A DNA stretch of 28,283 bases, taken from NCBI GenBank assembly GCA_025201865.1, contig MU602700.1, positions 56,508 through 84,790 on the forward strand. Direction: 5' to 3'. Origin of the DNA: Ramicandelaber brevisporus (lineage: Eukaryota > Kickxellomycota > Ramicandelaberales > Ramicandelaberaceae). Below, one piece after another: positions 9,569 to 17,363 of this stretch. The first letter of the stretch is position 1; each line of letters begins with the position of its first letter. The notes under the pieces were generated by a model. The model made no database searches. It was not told the DNA's origin and saw only the letters and a list, made by a program, of their open reading frames with translations. The position numbers were made by a program, and so were the translations under genes.

Positions 9569-9574
9569 AATAAA
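9569..9574 (+). terminator. AATAAA polyadenylation signal
   Basis: A canonical AATAAA hexamer lies 47 bases after the stop of the 533-aa gene and about 220 bases before the anthranilate synthase start codon, a suitable place for 3' end formation. Confidence 0.55.
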
Positions 9575-9798
9575 ACTGTGTAATCTGTTTGTAATCATCC
9601 AATACTGGATGATGACCAAATGTTGTTGACTCATCTTCATTATCGAGTTATCAGCGTGTCACGATGCCAAACTCGAAACACTTTGACTTCCCCTTCCAAA
9701 ACACACACACATACACATACATACACGCACGCAATCTCCATCTCACACAACCAGCTCGCAGCCAGCAACAGCTCCAAAAGATAAACGCGCTAGAAAGT

Positions 9799-11379
9799 AT
9801 GACCATCTCTGTTGAACCTAGCCTTGCCAAGGTCAAGGAGCTGCTCGCGTCCAGTAACGGCAATATCATTCCCGTCTACGCCGAGATCCCTGCAGATCTT
9901 CTCACGCCAGTTTCTGCGTACTTGAAGATTGCCAACAGCGGCGGCAGCAGCGCAATGTCATTCCTGCTCGAGTCGGTGGCTGGTGGCGAGAAGATTGGTC
10001 GCTATTCGTTCATTGGCGCGCGTCCGTACAAGATTCTGACCAAGGCATCCACATCCGACGACCCAACTGACGGCGTTCGTCTTACCGATGCCCAGGCTGC
10101 AGCTGGCGACCCGCTGAACATGCTCGAGCAAGAGCTCAAGGGTTTGCGGTTTATTAATGTGCCTGGTCTGCCAGAGTTCACCGGCGGTGCAATTGGCTAT
10201 ATTGGTTATGACTGCATCAAGTACTTTGAGCCAACAACCACTGAGCGGCGCCTCAAGGACCCGCTCAAGTTGCCGGAGAGCGTGTTCATGATGTGCGAGT
10301 CAATCATCATTTTTGACAATGTTCGCCATGTCATCAAGATTGTTGACCATATCCGCGTGGACGATGCATTGACCGGCGGCAGCGCTCGTGCTGCACACAT
10401 TGAGGCTCGATACGCCGAGGCTGTCAAATTGATTCAGAGTACCGTGACTCTGCTAATGTCATCCAACGACATTCCACTGCCTCACCAGCCACCCGTCCAC
10501 CTTGGCTACGAGTTTGAGTCGAACATTAGCAAGGAAGAGCACGCGGAAATGGTCAAGAAGACGGTGAAGCACATTGAGAAGGGCGACATCTTCCAGGCTG
10601 TTGTTGGACGACGAGTCTCTCGGCGTACTGATCTGCATCCATTTAACGCGTATCGCTATCTGCGCACGGTTAATCCTGCGCCGTACATGTTCTATGTCGA
10701 CTTGGGCGACTTCCAGCTGGTTGGTGCATCGCCTGAAGTGCTTTCCTCCGTTCGTGTAGACCGCACCTGCACAGTCCGTCCAATTGCTGGAACGTGCCGC
10801 CGTGGCAAAGATGACGCCGAAGATGCCGCTTCCGCAGCCCGTCTCTTGGCTGACGAGAAGGAGCGCGCTGAGCACGTCATGCTGGTTGATTTGGGTCGCA
10901 ATGACTTGAACCGTGTCTGCCAGCCAGATTCCGTTACTGTCAAGTCGCTGATGCACATTGAAAAGTACAGCCATGTCATCCACATTGTCAGCGATCTTGA
11001 AGGCAAATTGCGCGACGACAAGACGCCATTTGACATGTTCCGCTCCGCATTCCCAGCCGGCACTCTGTCTGGTGCTCCCAAGGTGCGCGCAATGCAGCTG
11101 ATTTCAGAGTTTGAGGGAATGAAACGCGGTGTTTACGGAGGTGCTGTTGGCCATTTTGACTTTAGCGGCGGATTTGATACATGCATTGCCATTCGTACAA
11201 TGGTGTTCAAGGATGGAGTTGCGTATTTGCAGGCTGGCGGTGGAATTGTGTACGACTCGAAGCCAGAGAACGAGTGGGAAGAGACTGTGCAGAAGCTGGG
11301 ATCGAATATGACCGCATTACAACGTGCTGAAGAATTACACTATGCTCTCCAGCAGCAGCAGCAGCAGCAGCAGCAGTAA
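9799..11379 (+). CDS. TRP2: Anthranilate synthase component I, 526 aa
   Basis: Converts chorismate and ammonia (from a partner glutamine amidotransferase) to anthranilate, the first step of tryptophan synthesis, in the cytosol. The N-terminal domain has the LLES motif (56-59) linked to tryptophan feedback, followed by IGRYSFIGA and GGAIGYIGYD (129-138). The chorismate-binding domain (about 245-515) has YRYLRTVNPAPYMFY, GASPE (309-313), RPIAGT (327-332), HVMLVDLGRNDLNRV (359-373), FPAGTLSGAPKVRAM (418-432) and YGGAVG (446-451). It is close in length to yeast Trp2 (about 507). No glutaminase domain is fused, so component II must lie elsewhere. The ATG at 9799 gives the standard N-terminus; an in-frame ATG at 9664 would add 45 residues encoded by an A/C-rich leader. 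The protein ends in an unusual run of nine Gln. Confidence 0.96.
   Translation: MTISVEPSLAKVKELLASSNGNIIPVYAEIPADLLTPVSAYLKIANSGGSSAMSFLLESVAGGEKIGRYSFIGARPYKILTKASTSDDPTDGVRLTDAQAAAGDPLNMLEQELKGLRFINVPGLPEFTGGAIGYIGYDCIKYFEPTTTERRLKDPLKLPESVFMMCESIIIFDNVRHVIKIVDHIRVDDALTGGSARAAHIEARYAEAVKLIQSTVTLLMSSNDIPLPHQPPVHLGYEFESNISKEEHAEMVKKTVKHIEKGDIFQAVVGRRVSRRTDLHPFNAYRYLRTVNPAPYMFYVDLGDFQLVGASPEVLSSVRVDRTCTVRPIAGTCRRGKDDAEDAASAARLLADEKERAEHVMLVDLGRNDLNRVCQPDSVTVKSLMHIEKYSHVIHIVSDLEGKLRDDKTPFDMFRSAFPAGTLSGAPKVRAMQLISEFEGMKRGVYGGAVGHFDFSGGFDTCIAIRTMVFKDGVAYLQAGGGIVYDSKPENEWEETVQKLGSNMTALQRAEELHYALQQQQQQQQQ
11350..11376 (+). repeat. CAG tract at the 3' end of TRP2
   Basis: Nine glutamine codons, nearly all CAG, form the last residues of anthranilate synthase component I and are followed at once by TAA and a run of TAG/TAA triplets. 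This is among the purest CAG tracts in the window and so the likeliest to vary in length. Confidence 0.85.
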
Positions 11380-11530
11380 TAGTAGTAATAGATGCACTCT
11401 TTATTCTTTAAGGACACATTGCTTTGTTTTGCTTTACTCTACTTTACTTTTCAATGTGAAACTGGCTCGTTCCTTCGTCAAGAATTTTATTATTATTATT
11501 TTTTTTTTGCAAAGAACAACAACGTTCCAG

Positions 11531-13135
11531 ATGACTTCACAGCCAACAGCTGATGGACTGCTCGTGATTGAGCAGTCGTTTGTCAGAGTGCTGTTGGAAC
11601 AGGTGAAGAATACTGTTCGACTCGCACAGCGCGCCATCGAGCGCGATCTACAAGTTGCCAATCAAGCACTATCAGAGTTGGCAAACCCTTCTGGTTCTTC
11701 CACTGCCAAAGGAAGGAAGAATGCAGCAGCAGCGGCAGCAGCAGCAACAGGCAAAGGTCGACTATCAGCAGCCACGCCAGGTGCTTCAGCGAGTCCTTCA
11801 ATTGCACCGGAATCGACCAAAGCCACGCCAGCTCTAATGTCGCGCCAGCCAAAGACTGATTCAGCTGTAGATGCATCAGAATCGCCGGCTGCACTCACAG
11901 AGTTAGAGGTATCCGTGGCACCAGCTAGTCAATCAACGCAGAGTGGCAGTAGTGGAGCCGGAGGAGGCGATGAATTCGACGCGATTATCCGCCGTTTGGA
12001 GAATTTGAAGCGTAAATTGACAGACATCAAGAATGAGGAGTCGAGATTGATTGAGCATTCAAAGGCACGCTTGGAGCATCTCAGAGAGTTGGAGTCAATG
12101 CCATTGGTGTATGATTCACAGGAGTATACTAAATGGTCGCAGCAGCGTCTCGATAGAATGATTGTGGAATACTTGCTCAGAAATGGGTTCATTAACACTG
12201 CGAAACAAATTGTTGAGGATCAACAGCAGTCGGCTAGTGATGCGATGGATGTATGCGAAGATGACAGCATTGCAAATGGTCATAAGACATACTCGCTGGC
12301 TGCACTGACAGATGTCGATTTACTGTCGCATTTGCACTCGATTGAATCAGAGATTGCATCCGGAAACAGCTCCAGTCCAATTGTTCTCCAATGGTTAAAT
12401 GAGAACCGCGCATCTCTCAAAAAGTCAAAGAGTGACTTTGAATTCTACTTCCGCCGTCAGGAAGCCATTCAATTGATTATGGACAATCGTCCATTGGATG
12501 CAGTTGCCCATATTCGTAAGCATTTGTCTACAAACTGGCATGAAACTCACTTGGCTGAAATTAAACAGTGCATGTTGTTGCTGGCATTCAAACCCACAAC
12601 CAACAATAGCAGCGATATGGACATTGATGTGTCAAATGATAAGAATGTAAGCAGCGGACTGAGTCATTTGGTCTTTGCCACCAAATTGGACAAGTTACTG
12701 GGCAAAATTCATGGATGGAAAATGGTTGCCGAACTGTTTCGACGCGAAACTTACTCCATTTATGGACTGGGCAACCTTCCTGCTCTTCAGATTGCTCTCC
12801 AAGCCGGCTTATCTGTGCTTAAAACTAACAGTTGCACTTCAAGTAACCTAGCCGACAGATCAATCGACTGCCCAGTGTGTGATACCGCTGGCGGATTGAG
12901 CCAACTTGCTGCAAAATTACCCCGAGGCCACCATGTCAACTCTGCTTTAATCTGTCGCATTACAGGTGAGGCTATGACCGGCGATAATCCTCCAATGCGC
13001 CTGCCGAATGGATACGTGTACTCATTAAACGCGTTAAAGGCAATGGCTGGTCGTGATCCAAACTCTAAAGTACGCTGTCCACGCACTCATGAAGAGTTTG
13101 ACTTTAGCACTGCCAAGAAGCTCTTTGTCCTTTAA
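11531..13135 (+). CDS. FYV10: Gid9/Fyv10 (MAEA-like) subunit of the GID/CTLH ubiquitin ligase, 534 aa
   Basis: With Gid2/RMD5, Gid9 forms the catalytic RING pair of the GID/CTLH E3 ligase, which in yeast marks gluconeogenic enzymes for degradation. Domains seen: N-terminal helix (10-50), an A/S/T-rich insert (about 52-145), a coiled coil (150-190), LisH (205-232; LDRMIVEYLLRNGFINTAKQI), CTLH (about 285-345), CRA (about 345-430), and a C-terminal RING-like region (447-519). The last carries DCPVC (446-450), LPRGHHVNSALIC (463-475), LPNGYVYSLNAL (491-502) and VRCPRTHEEF (514-523), the typical Gid9/MAEA pattern. The N-terminal insert is absent from the roughly 400-aa human protein. I chose the ATG at 11531; an earlier in-frame ATG lies inside the TRP2 coding region and would add pyrimidine-encoded sequence. 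Convergent with the DHODH gene. Confidence 0.95.
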   Translation: MTSQPTADGLLVIEQSFVRVLLEQVKNTVRLAQRAIERDLQVANQALSELANPSGSSTAKGRKNAAAAAAAATGKGRLSAATPGASASPSIAPESTKATPALMSRQPKTDSAVDASESPAALTELEVSVAPASQSTQSGSSGAGGGDEFDAIIRRLENLKRKLTDIKNEESRLIEHSKARLEHLRELESMPLVYDSQEYTKWSQQRLDRMIVEYLLRNGFINTAKQIVEDQQQSASDAMDVCEDDSIANGHKTYSLAALTDVDLLSHLHSIESEIASGNSSSPIVLQWLNENRASLKKSKSDFEFYFRRQEAIQLIMDNRPLDAVAHIRKHLSTNWHETHLAEIKQCMLLLAFKPTTNNSSDMDIDVSNDKNVSSGLSHLVFATKLDKLLGKIHGWKMVAELFRRETYSIYGLGNLPALQIALQAGLSVLKTNSCTSSNLADRSIDCPVCDTAGGLSQLAAKLPRGHHVNSALICRITGEAMTGDNPPMRLPNGYVYSLNALKAMAGRDPNSKVRCPRTHEEFDFSTAKKLFVL

Positions 13136-13228
13136 CTTTTTTTATAATACTTTTCTTTACTGTACTCGTAATTACTCTTTTTTTAACAACAACAAAAAAA
13201 CAGCAATACTACTACTTCTAATAATAAG

Positions 13229-13234
13229 AATAAA
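13229..13234 (+). terminator. AATAAA polyadenylation signal for the Gid9 gene
   Basis: A canonical AATAAA lies about 94 bases after the Gid9 stop codon, in the 114-bp gap between the two convergent genes. Cleavage downstream of it would place the mRNA end inside the DHODH coding region on the opposite strand. Confidence 0.5.
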
Positions 13235-13244
13235 TAATTGAGCT

Positions 13245-13250
13245 TTTATT
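13245..13250 (-). terminator. AATAAA polyadenylation signal overlapping the DHODH stop codon
   Basis: On the minus strand the DHODH stop is followed directly by AATAAA, sharing one base with it (TAAATAAA). If used, the 3' UTR would be very short and would end inside the 3' region of the Gid9 transcript. Confidence 0.4.
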
Positions 13251-14683
13251 TAGGCTTTTGAGCCAATGATATCCATCCACTTGCGACCATTGAGCTTTTC
13301 GATGATCTCGTCCTTGACAAAGCGTGGAATACCTAGACCACGGTACACCATTGAGGTGTAGAGCTGAACAAGAGTAGCGCCGGCTTCAGCAAACTCCACA
13401 GCGTCCTTGCCAGTGGAAATGCCGCCGCAGCCCACCAAAAGCACCTTTCCATCAGTCAGCTTGTACAACTTGCGCAGTGTGGACAAGGAGAGGTCCTTGA
13501 GCACTTTGCCAGAGAGACCGCCGGTTTCGGCCACAATTGAAGGGTCGCTCTGAAGAGTAGATGGACGAGAGATTGTGGTGTTGGATACGATAACTCCATC
13601 AACCTTGGAGTTGCGAACTGCGTGTGCAATGTCTACCAACTCTTCAGCAGACAGGTCGGGTGCAATCTTAATGAGGACAGGTGGCTTGTTGTTAACCGAG
13701 GTTGTGGCTGGCAAACTATCACGAGCAGAAATTACCGCCTTAAGCAGGTCCTCAATCATCTCACGACGCTGCAGGCTGCGTAAGCCAGGAGTGTTTGGAC
13801 TGCTGACATTAACTACCAAGTAGTCGGCATACGGCGCAAATCTATTGACTCCATTGACGTAGTCGTCAAATGACTCTGCTGGCGATACCTTGTTCTTACC
13901 CAGGTTAATTCCCAACACACGTCCTTCGCTGCCAGCCATCGAGGTTAGCTCGTTGACAGCCTGTTCAGTAGTGGTTGCCTTGTCACTCTTGTGCTTGAGA
14001 GCCAAGTTCCACAATCTCTCGCGAAGTCTCTTTTCAACCAACTCGCCGCCATCCGAGTTAAATCCATATCTATTGATCACGCATTCATCCTCTTCTAAAC
14101 GGAAGACTCTTGGACGAGCATTTCCATCCTGAGGCAACGGAGTAATACTTCCAATCTCAACCAATCCAAAGCCCAATCCCAGCATTGAGTCAATCGCCTG
14201 TCCGTTTTTGTCAAATCCGGCTGCCAGTCCAACTGGATTGTCCAGCTTCTTTCCAAACACATTCACTGTCAGCAAATGCTCATAGTCATTTTGCTTTTGT
14301 TCACGAGGCAGCAGACCAAGCTCAGCGGCGCGAATTGCCAGCTTGTGAGCATCCTCTCCATCAAACAGCTTGAAGACAACTGGAAGTGACCAGCGCCACA
14401 CTGCCGCACGGGAATCGGCCGCGTAAGCGACGATAAATGGAGAGGCAATCAGTGCGCTGGTGAGAAGCACTGAACGAAGACGCAGACGTCCGCCTGGGAA
14501 CAGCCACGACGTTGCTGAAGATGAACGAGCGCGCTCGGCAAAGCTGGCCGAGCTGTCAGCAGAGGGGGAGCGGCGGCCGTCAGTCCACAACAAACGCTTG
14601 TAGCACGTCGACTGTGGCTGAGTGCGCGTAGCAGCGAACTGAAGCGTGGTTGCTGCTCTGGTGCGGATCGAGCCGGTCAACAT
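13250..14683 (-). CDS. Dihydroorotate dehydrogenase (quinone), class 2, mitochondrial, 477 aa
   Basis: Oxidises dihydroorotate to orotate in pyrimidine synthesis and passes electrons through FMN to ubiquinone at the mitochondrial inner membrane. The N-terminus is Arg/Ser/Thr-rich with few acids, fitting a mitochondrial presequence, followed by a hydrophobic helix (about 70-89, LLTSALIASPFIVAYAA). Core motifs: NPVGLAAGFDKNG (149-161), EIGSITPLPQDGNARPRVFR (176-195), NRYGFNSDG (204-212), GINLGKNK (258-265), NVSSPNTPGLRSLQ (292-305) with the class 2 catalytic serine at 295, LIKIAPDLS, VSNTT, GGLSGKVL and a phosphate-binding VGCGGIST. The serine base and membrane helix separate it from cytosolic class 1A enzymes, which use cysteine. 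The first in-frame ATG at 14743 would add 20 residues encoded partly by a T-rich leader; I chose 14683. Convergent with Gid9 and divergent from a small acidic gene. Confidence 0.96.
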   Translation of the reverse strand: MLTGSIRTRAATTLQFAATRTQPQSTCYKRLLWTDGRRSPSADSSASFAERARSSSATSWLFPGGRLRLRSVLLTSALIASPFIVAYAADSRAAVWRWSLPVVFKLFDGEDAHKLAIRAAELGLLPREQKQNDYEHLLTVNVFGKKLDNPVGLAAGFDKNGQAIDSMLGLGFGLVEIGSITPLPQDGNARPRVFRLEEDECVINRYGFNSDGGELVEKRLRERLWNLALKHKSDKATTTEQAVNELTSMAGSEGRVLGINLGKNKVSPAESFDDYVNGVNRFAPYADYLVVNVSSPNTPGLRSLQRREMIEDLLKAVISARDSLPATTSVNNKPPVLIKIAPDLSAEELVDIAHAVRNSKVDGVIVSNTTISRPSTLQSDPSIVAETGGLSGKVLKDLSLSTLRKLYKLTDGKVLLVGCGGISTGKDAVEFAEAGATLVQLYTSMVYRGLGIPRFVKDEIIEKLNGRKWMDIIGSKA

Positions 14684-14768
14684 ATTTTGCTTGATGTGTA
14701 TGTGTGTGTTTTTTTTTTTGCTTTGAAAAAGAAACCCGAGCAAGTGAACGAGCAGACAAGTGAACGAG
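14684..14768. promoter_or_regulatory. 85-bp bidirectional promoter region
   Basis: Only 85 bases separate the start codons of DHODH (-) and the 203-aa gene (+). The interval holds a GTGT/poly-T block (about 14699-14719). No TATA box is visible. Either the two genes share a very compact promoter or their transcripts overlap at the 5' ends. Confidence 0.45.
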
Positions 14769-15380
14769 ATGGATGCAGGCGAGCGACCGAGTAGATTGAG
14801 ACCGTCGGCAGCGCTGCCAGAGCGTCGGTTTGAAGAGGTTACCTATGAAGAGTGTTGTGCTCGTATGGAAGCTGCGAGACTGCTTGCTAAACCTGCAGAG
14901 CTCGCACTGGTTGCGTTGGCGCGCAGGATAACACCAGCGAGACTGCGATTGTCATGCATGGAAATACTGGCAGATACGAAACAATCCTATGATATGGAGC
15001 ATGCAAAGTATAGACAACAGCAGCAGAAGATGGCACAGCGCAGTAGACTTTATGGCTCAAATGCAGACGATGGCATCGATGATGATGATGATGGTAATGG
15101 GAGAGGAATAGGCAGTGTGCGAAAGCCAACTGATATGGCAGCATCATGGGCACCGGATGTAGGCAGATCAACAAAGCGACTGAGACAACATGTGTCCCAA
15201 GCATCACCACAGATTGGAGTGGATATCGATGATAGACAGCGTGCGATTATTGAGAACAGCCGAGCAGTGCCATCTCCAGCACCTCCGCCGCCGATTCCAC
15301 TTCCAGGTGACGAGGAAAGTGATGAAGAAGGCAACGACGGTAATGCCATGGACGTGGATGATCCCTTGGTCAATCTCTAG
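14769..15380 (+). CDS. Unrecognised small acidic protein, 203 aa
   Basis: I do not recognise a family. The N-terminal part (about 15-90) looks helical: RRFEEVTYEECCARMEAARL, then LALVALARRITPARLRL and a KYRQQQQKM stretch. The rest appears disordered and acidic: a GIDDDDDGNG run (102-111), a basic TKRLRQ patch, a proline run (APPPPPIPLP) and an acidic C-terminus ending DVDDPLVNL. There is no signal peptide or membrane segment. Open reading begins at a GTG at 14760; the first ATG is 14769. The composition (short helical domain plus acidic tail) would suit a subunit of a nuclear complex, but that is a guess. It lies between two minus-strand genes, diverging from one and converging on the other. 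Confidence 0.7.
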   Translation: MDAGERPSRLRPSAALPERRFEEVTYEECCARMEAARLLAKPAELALVALARRITPARLRLSCMEILADTKQSYDMEHAKYRQQQQKMAQRSRLYGSNADDGIDDDDDGNGRGIGSVRKPTDMAASWAPDVGRSTKRLRQHVSQASPQIGVDIDDRQRAIIENSRAVPSPAPPPPIPLPGDEESDEEGNDGNAMDVDDPLVNL

Positions 15381-15405
15381 ATGTAATGTACTAACACGCA
15401 TTTTG

Positions 15406-15436
15406 AAACAAACAAACAAACAAACAAACAAACAAA
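15406..15436. repeat. (AAAC)n repeat between convergent genes
   Basis: Tandem CAAA units lie in the 100-bp gap between the stops of the 203-aa gene (+) and the twin-CX3C gene (-), probably within both 3' UTRs. It resembles the TTTG array after Rad9. Confidence 0.85.
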
Positions 15437-15480
15437 TTATCTAACTAACTAACCATTTTACAATGAATGTATCTCTAAAG

Positions 15481-16191
15481 CTAAGCATCATCATCTGACT
15501 CCTCATCCGAATCGCTGCTTGCCTCGACAGTATTGCTTACTGTAGCGACGCTTGTTGTGTTACTTGACTGAGTATTAGTCGTGCTGTTATTAGAGCTGTC
15601 TGCTTGGAAGAGCTGACCAAATGTCAAAGTTCTCAGCAATCCTTTGAACGCATTCTTGGCAGATTCGACTGGATGGAAAGTATCTGGATGAATATCATAT
15701 CGACACATTGCAACACACAGTGCCTCCGTGAACGGTGAATGACGTTCTCTACACTTCTTCCAGCAGCCCAGCCACATGAATAGTACATCCAGCTCAACCT
15801 TGTGGTTCACCGATTTGCTCTTTCGTCCGTTAATCTGCACATCCGCTATCTGCCCACGCTGTTCATTGCGCGATTGCTGCCGTTGTTGCTGCCGCTGTTG
15901 TTGTTGTTGTTGTTGCTGCTGTTGTTGCTGGGTGTGCTGACGCTGTTGTGACGCTATTCTGAACAATCGTTGCTGTCCGTGCACTTTGTTCGTATCAGCA
16001 TCGGCACCATTCTGCACCTGCCGCGCTATCGGCAGCAGATATCGCCTTTCTTCCGCAGTCTTGTGCTCAGCGGCTTCGTGGAATGTTGCACCAGCTCTAG
16101 TACACTGTGATAACGTCAATATTAATAATAGAACTGTTAATGCGAGATATCCACAAATAAACTTCATTGCTAGAATGCTTCTAGTGAGCAC
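15481..16191 (-). CDS. Unrecognised signal-peptide or membrane-anchored protein with twin CX3C motif, 236 aa
   Basis: I do not recognise a family by overall sequence. The N-terminus has a basic start and a strong hydrophobic core (about 11-29, ICGYLALTVLLLILTLSQC), a likely signal peptide or anchor; a second in-frame ATG at 16167 (Met9) gives an even more typical signal peptide. After a charged segment comes a run of 12 Gln and Q/R-rich sequence (88-108). A compact region at about 132-195 contains two CX3C pairs, C143/C147 and C159/C163, with 11 residues between them, then YDIHPDTFHPVES. The tail is S/T/N-rich with several potential N-glycosylation sites and an acidic end (SDSDEESDDDA). Twin CX3C with this spacing is the signature of small Tim chaperones of the mitochondrial intermembrane space, but those are 80-110 residues with no hydrophobic leader. 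A secreted or ER protein with two disulfides is the simpler reading. Confidence 0.7.
   Translation of the reverse strand: MLTRSILAMKFICGYLALTVLLLILTLSQCTRAGATFHEAAEHKTAEERRYLLPIARQVQNGADADTNKVHGQQRLFRIASQQRQHTQQQQQQQQQQQQRQQQRQQSRNEQRGQIADVQINGRKSKSVNHKVELDVLFMWLGCWKKCRERHSPFTEALCVAMCRYDIHPDTFHPVESAKNAFKGLLRTLTFGQLFQADSSNNSTTNTQSSNTTSVATVSNTVEASSDSDEESDDDA
15895..15930 (-). repeat. CAA/CAG tract coding 12 glutamines
   Basis: Twelve mixed CAA/CAG codons on the minus strand encode the polyQ run of the twin-CX3C protein. Confidence 0.85.
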
Positions 16192-16601
16192 AATGTTTCT
16201 ATTGTTTAGGAATGATAACGACTGTTTAATTGCAAATTACAGGCTGCAAGTTACAAAGGAAAATAAGTGTGGCACATCAATCCGTGACTTGTGCTGAGAA
16301 AAGGAACGGCGACAAGTACAATCGAATTGCAAGTGACACTGGGATGGTAGGTCCATTGGTGGCAGTGACCCACGAGCAAAAGGGAAAAAAAAAGACAGGA
16401 CAAAACAAGAGTTACCCTGGAAACACGTTTATCGGCATGCTGTTACTGCTGCTACGATGACTGGACTTGTCACAAAGGAGGTTCAGACACCTGCCAGTTG
16501 TTTTTTTTCTTTGTCTCCCTCCCTTCTTCTTCCTCTTCCTCTTCGTTACTTGTCCCCGAGTGCATATCCGCTTTCACAGTGGAAATTTTTTTGTGAGGAG
16601 G

Positions 16602-16884
16602 TGATAGATTACGACCGCGTGATAACTGCACGATCGGGGTAACGTTGCACATGATCTTTTGGAGAGCTAGTGTAACGATAGGCTGACAAGGAGCGACAAT
16701 ATTCAGTGGAACTCCGCAGCCTGGACGCAGTGCTGCAAACTAGCTTGCTGATAGCGTGCCTCAAGAACAGTCACCCTCTTTGTGAGCAGCACACTCACTC
16801 ACTCACTCACACACGTACTGCATATCATGAGACAGCTCTCTGGGCAGAAACCAATGATGATACACAGCAAAGGAACGCTTATCA
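16602..16884. promoter_or_regulatory. Cluster of five GATA-factor motifs (HGATAR)
   Basis: TGATAG (16602), TGATAA (16620), CGATAG (16676), TGATAG (16749) and TTATCA (16879, a TGATAA on the minus strand) fit the HGATAR consensus bound by fungal GATA factors such as AreA/Nit2. Five in 283 bp is several times the chance expectation of about one. They lie about 150-430 bp upstream of the TATA box of the hexosaminidase gene. A role in nitrogen control of a chitin-degrading enzyme is an inference. Confidence 0.35.
16791..16815. repeat. (CACT)n microsatellite
   Basis: Tandem CACT units passing into CACACA lie in the hexosaminidase upstream region. Confidence 0.8.
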
Positions 16885-16918
16885 CGAGACGCACAAGGCA
16901 TGTAATTGCTCGGCAAAA

Positions 16919-16955
16919 AGAAAGAGAGAGAGGGAGAGACAGGGAGAGAGGGAGA
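16919..16955. repeat. GA-rich repeat
   Basis: A purine run of GA and GGGAGA units on the + strand lies about 80-115 bp upstream of the TATA box; it could bind GAGA-like factors or keep nucleosomes away, but no proof is visible. Confidence 0.7.
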
Positions 16956-17035
16956 CGAGTGTGGCTTCGGAGAAAAGACAGCATCACGACATTTGCTCGC
17001 ACGCTTCCATTTCCGTAGCCGCTGGAAGGAGTGTG

Positions 17036-17043
17036 TATAAAAA
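17036..17043 (+). promoter_or_regulatory. TATA box of the hexosaminidase gene
   Basis: TATAAAAA matches the TATA consensus. The region just upstream is mixed or purine-rich, while from about 17065 onward the + strand becomes C/T-rich and free of ATG, which is what a leader starting 30 bases or so downstream of the TATA box would look like. The box lies 1.2 kb from the start codon, so use of it implies a very long leader or a spliced one. Confidence 0.5.
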
Positions 17044-17363
17044 GCATGTGGTCATTGGGGTTGTTCCATCCATTCTTCGTCTTCTTCGCTACACCTCCAT
17101 CCAGCCACACAGTTGCGCCTTCCTTACTTTGCTTTCCCACCCGCACAGCCAGTAACATTGCAGGGCACGTCGCTATTCTAATCCAACCTCCTTCCTTACC
17201 CCCCCCATTTGTTGGATTTAGTAGCGTACACCTCCCTCTTCACTCTTACTCCTGTCCTTTGCTTATAACATACAACTAACTCCCACTCACCCTGCTCTTT
17301 TACACTTGTTACACTCACACTAGACGTTTATTGCAACCGCGTCTCTGAGCTCATCTCACATAG

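Noticed and set aside
9664-9798. 45-residue N-terminal extension of anthranilate synthase
   Set aside because: It is encoded by an ACACAT-rich leader, is absent from the family, and the downstream ATG gives the standard N-terminus.
16440-16515. Possible Pol III gene: GGTTCAGAC followed by an eight-T run
   Set aside because: No matching A box and no acceptor stem pairing; the T run is one of many in this non-coding region.
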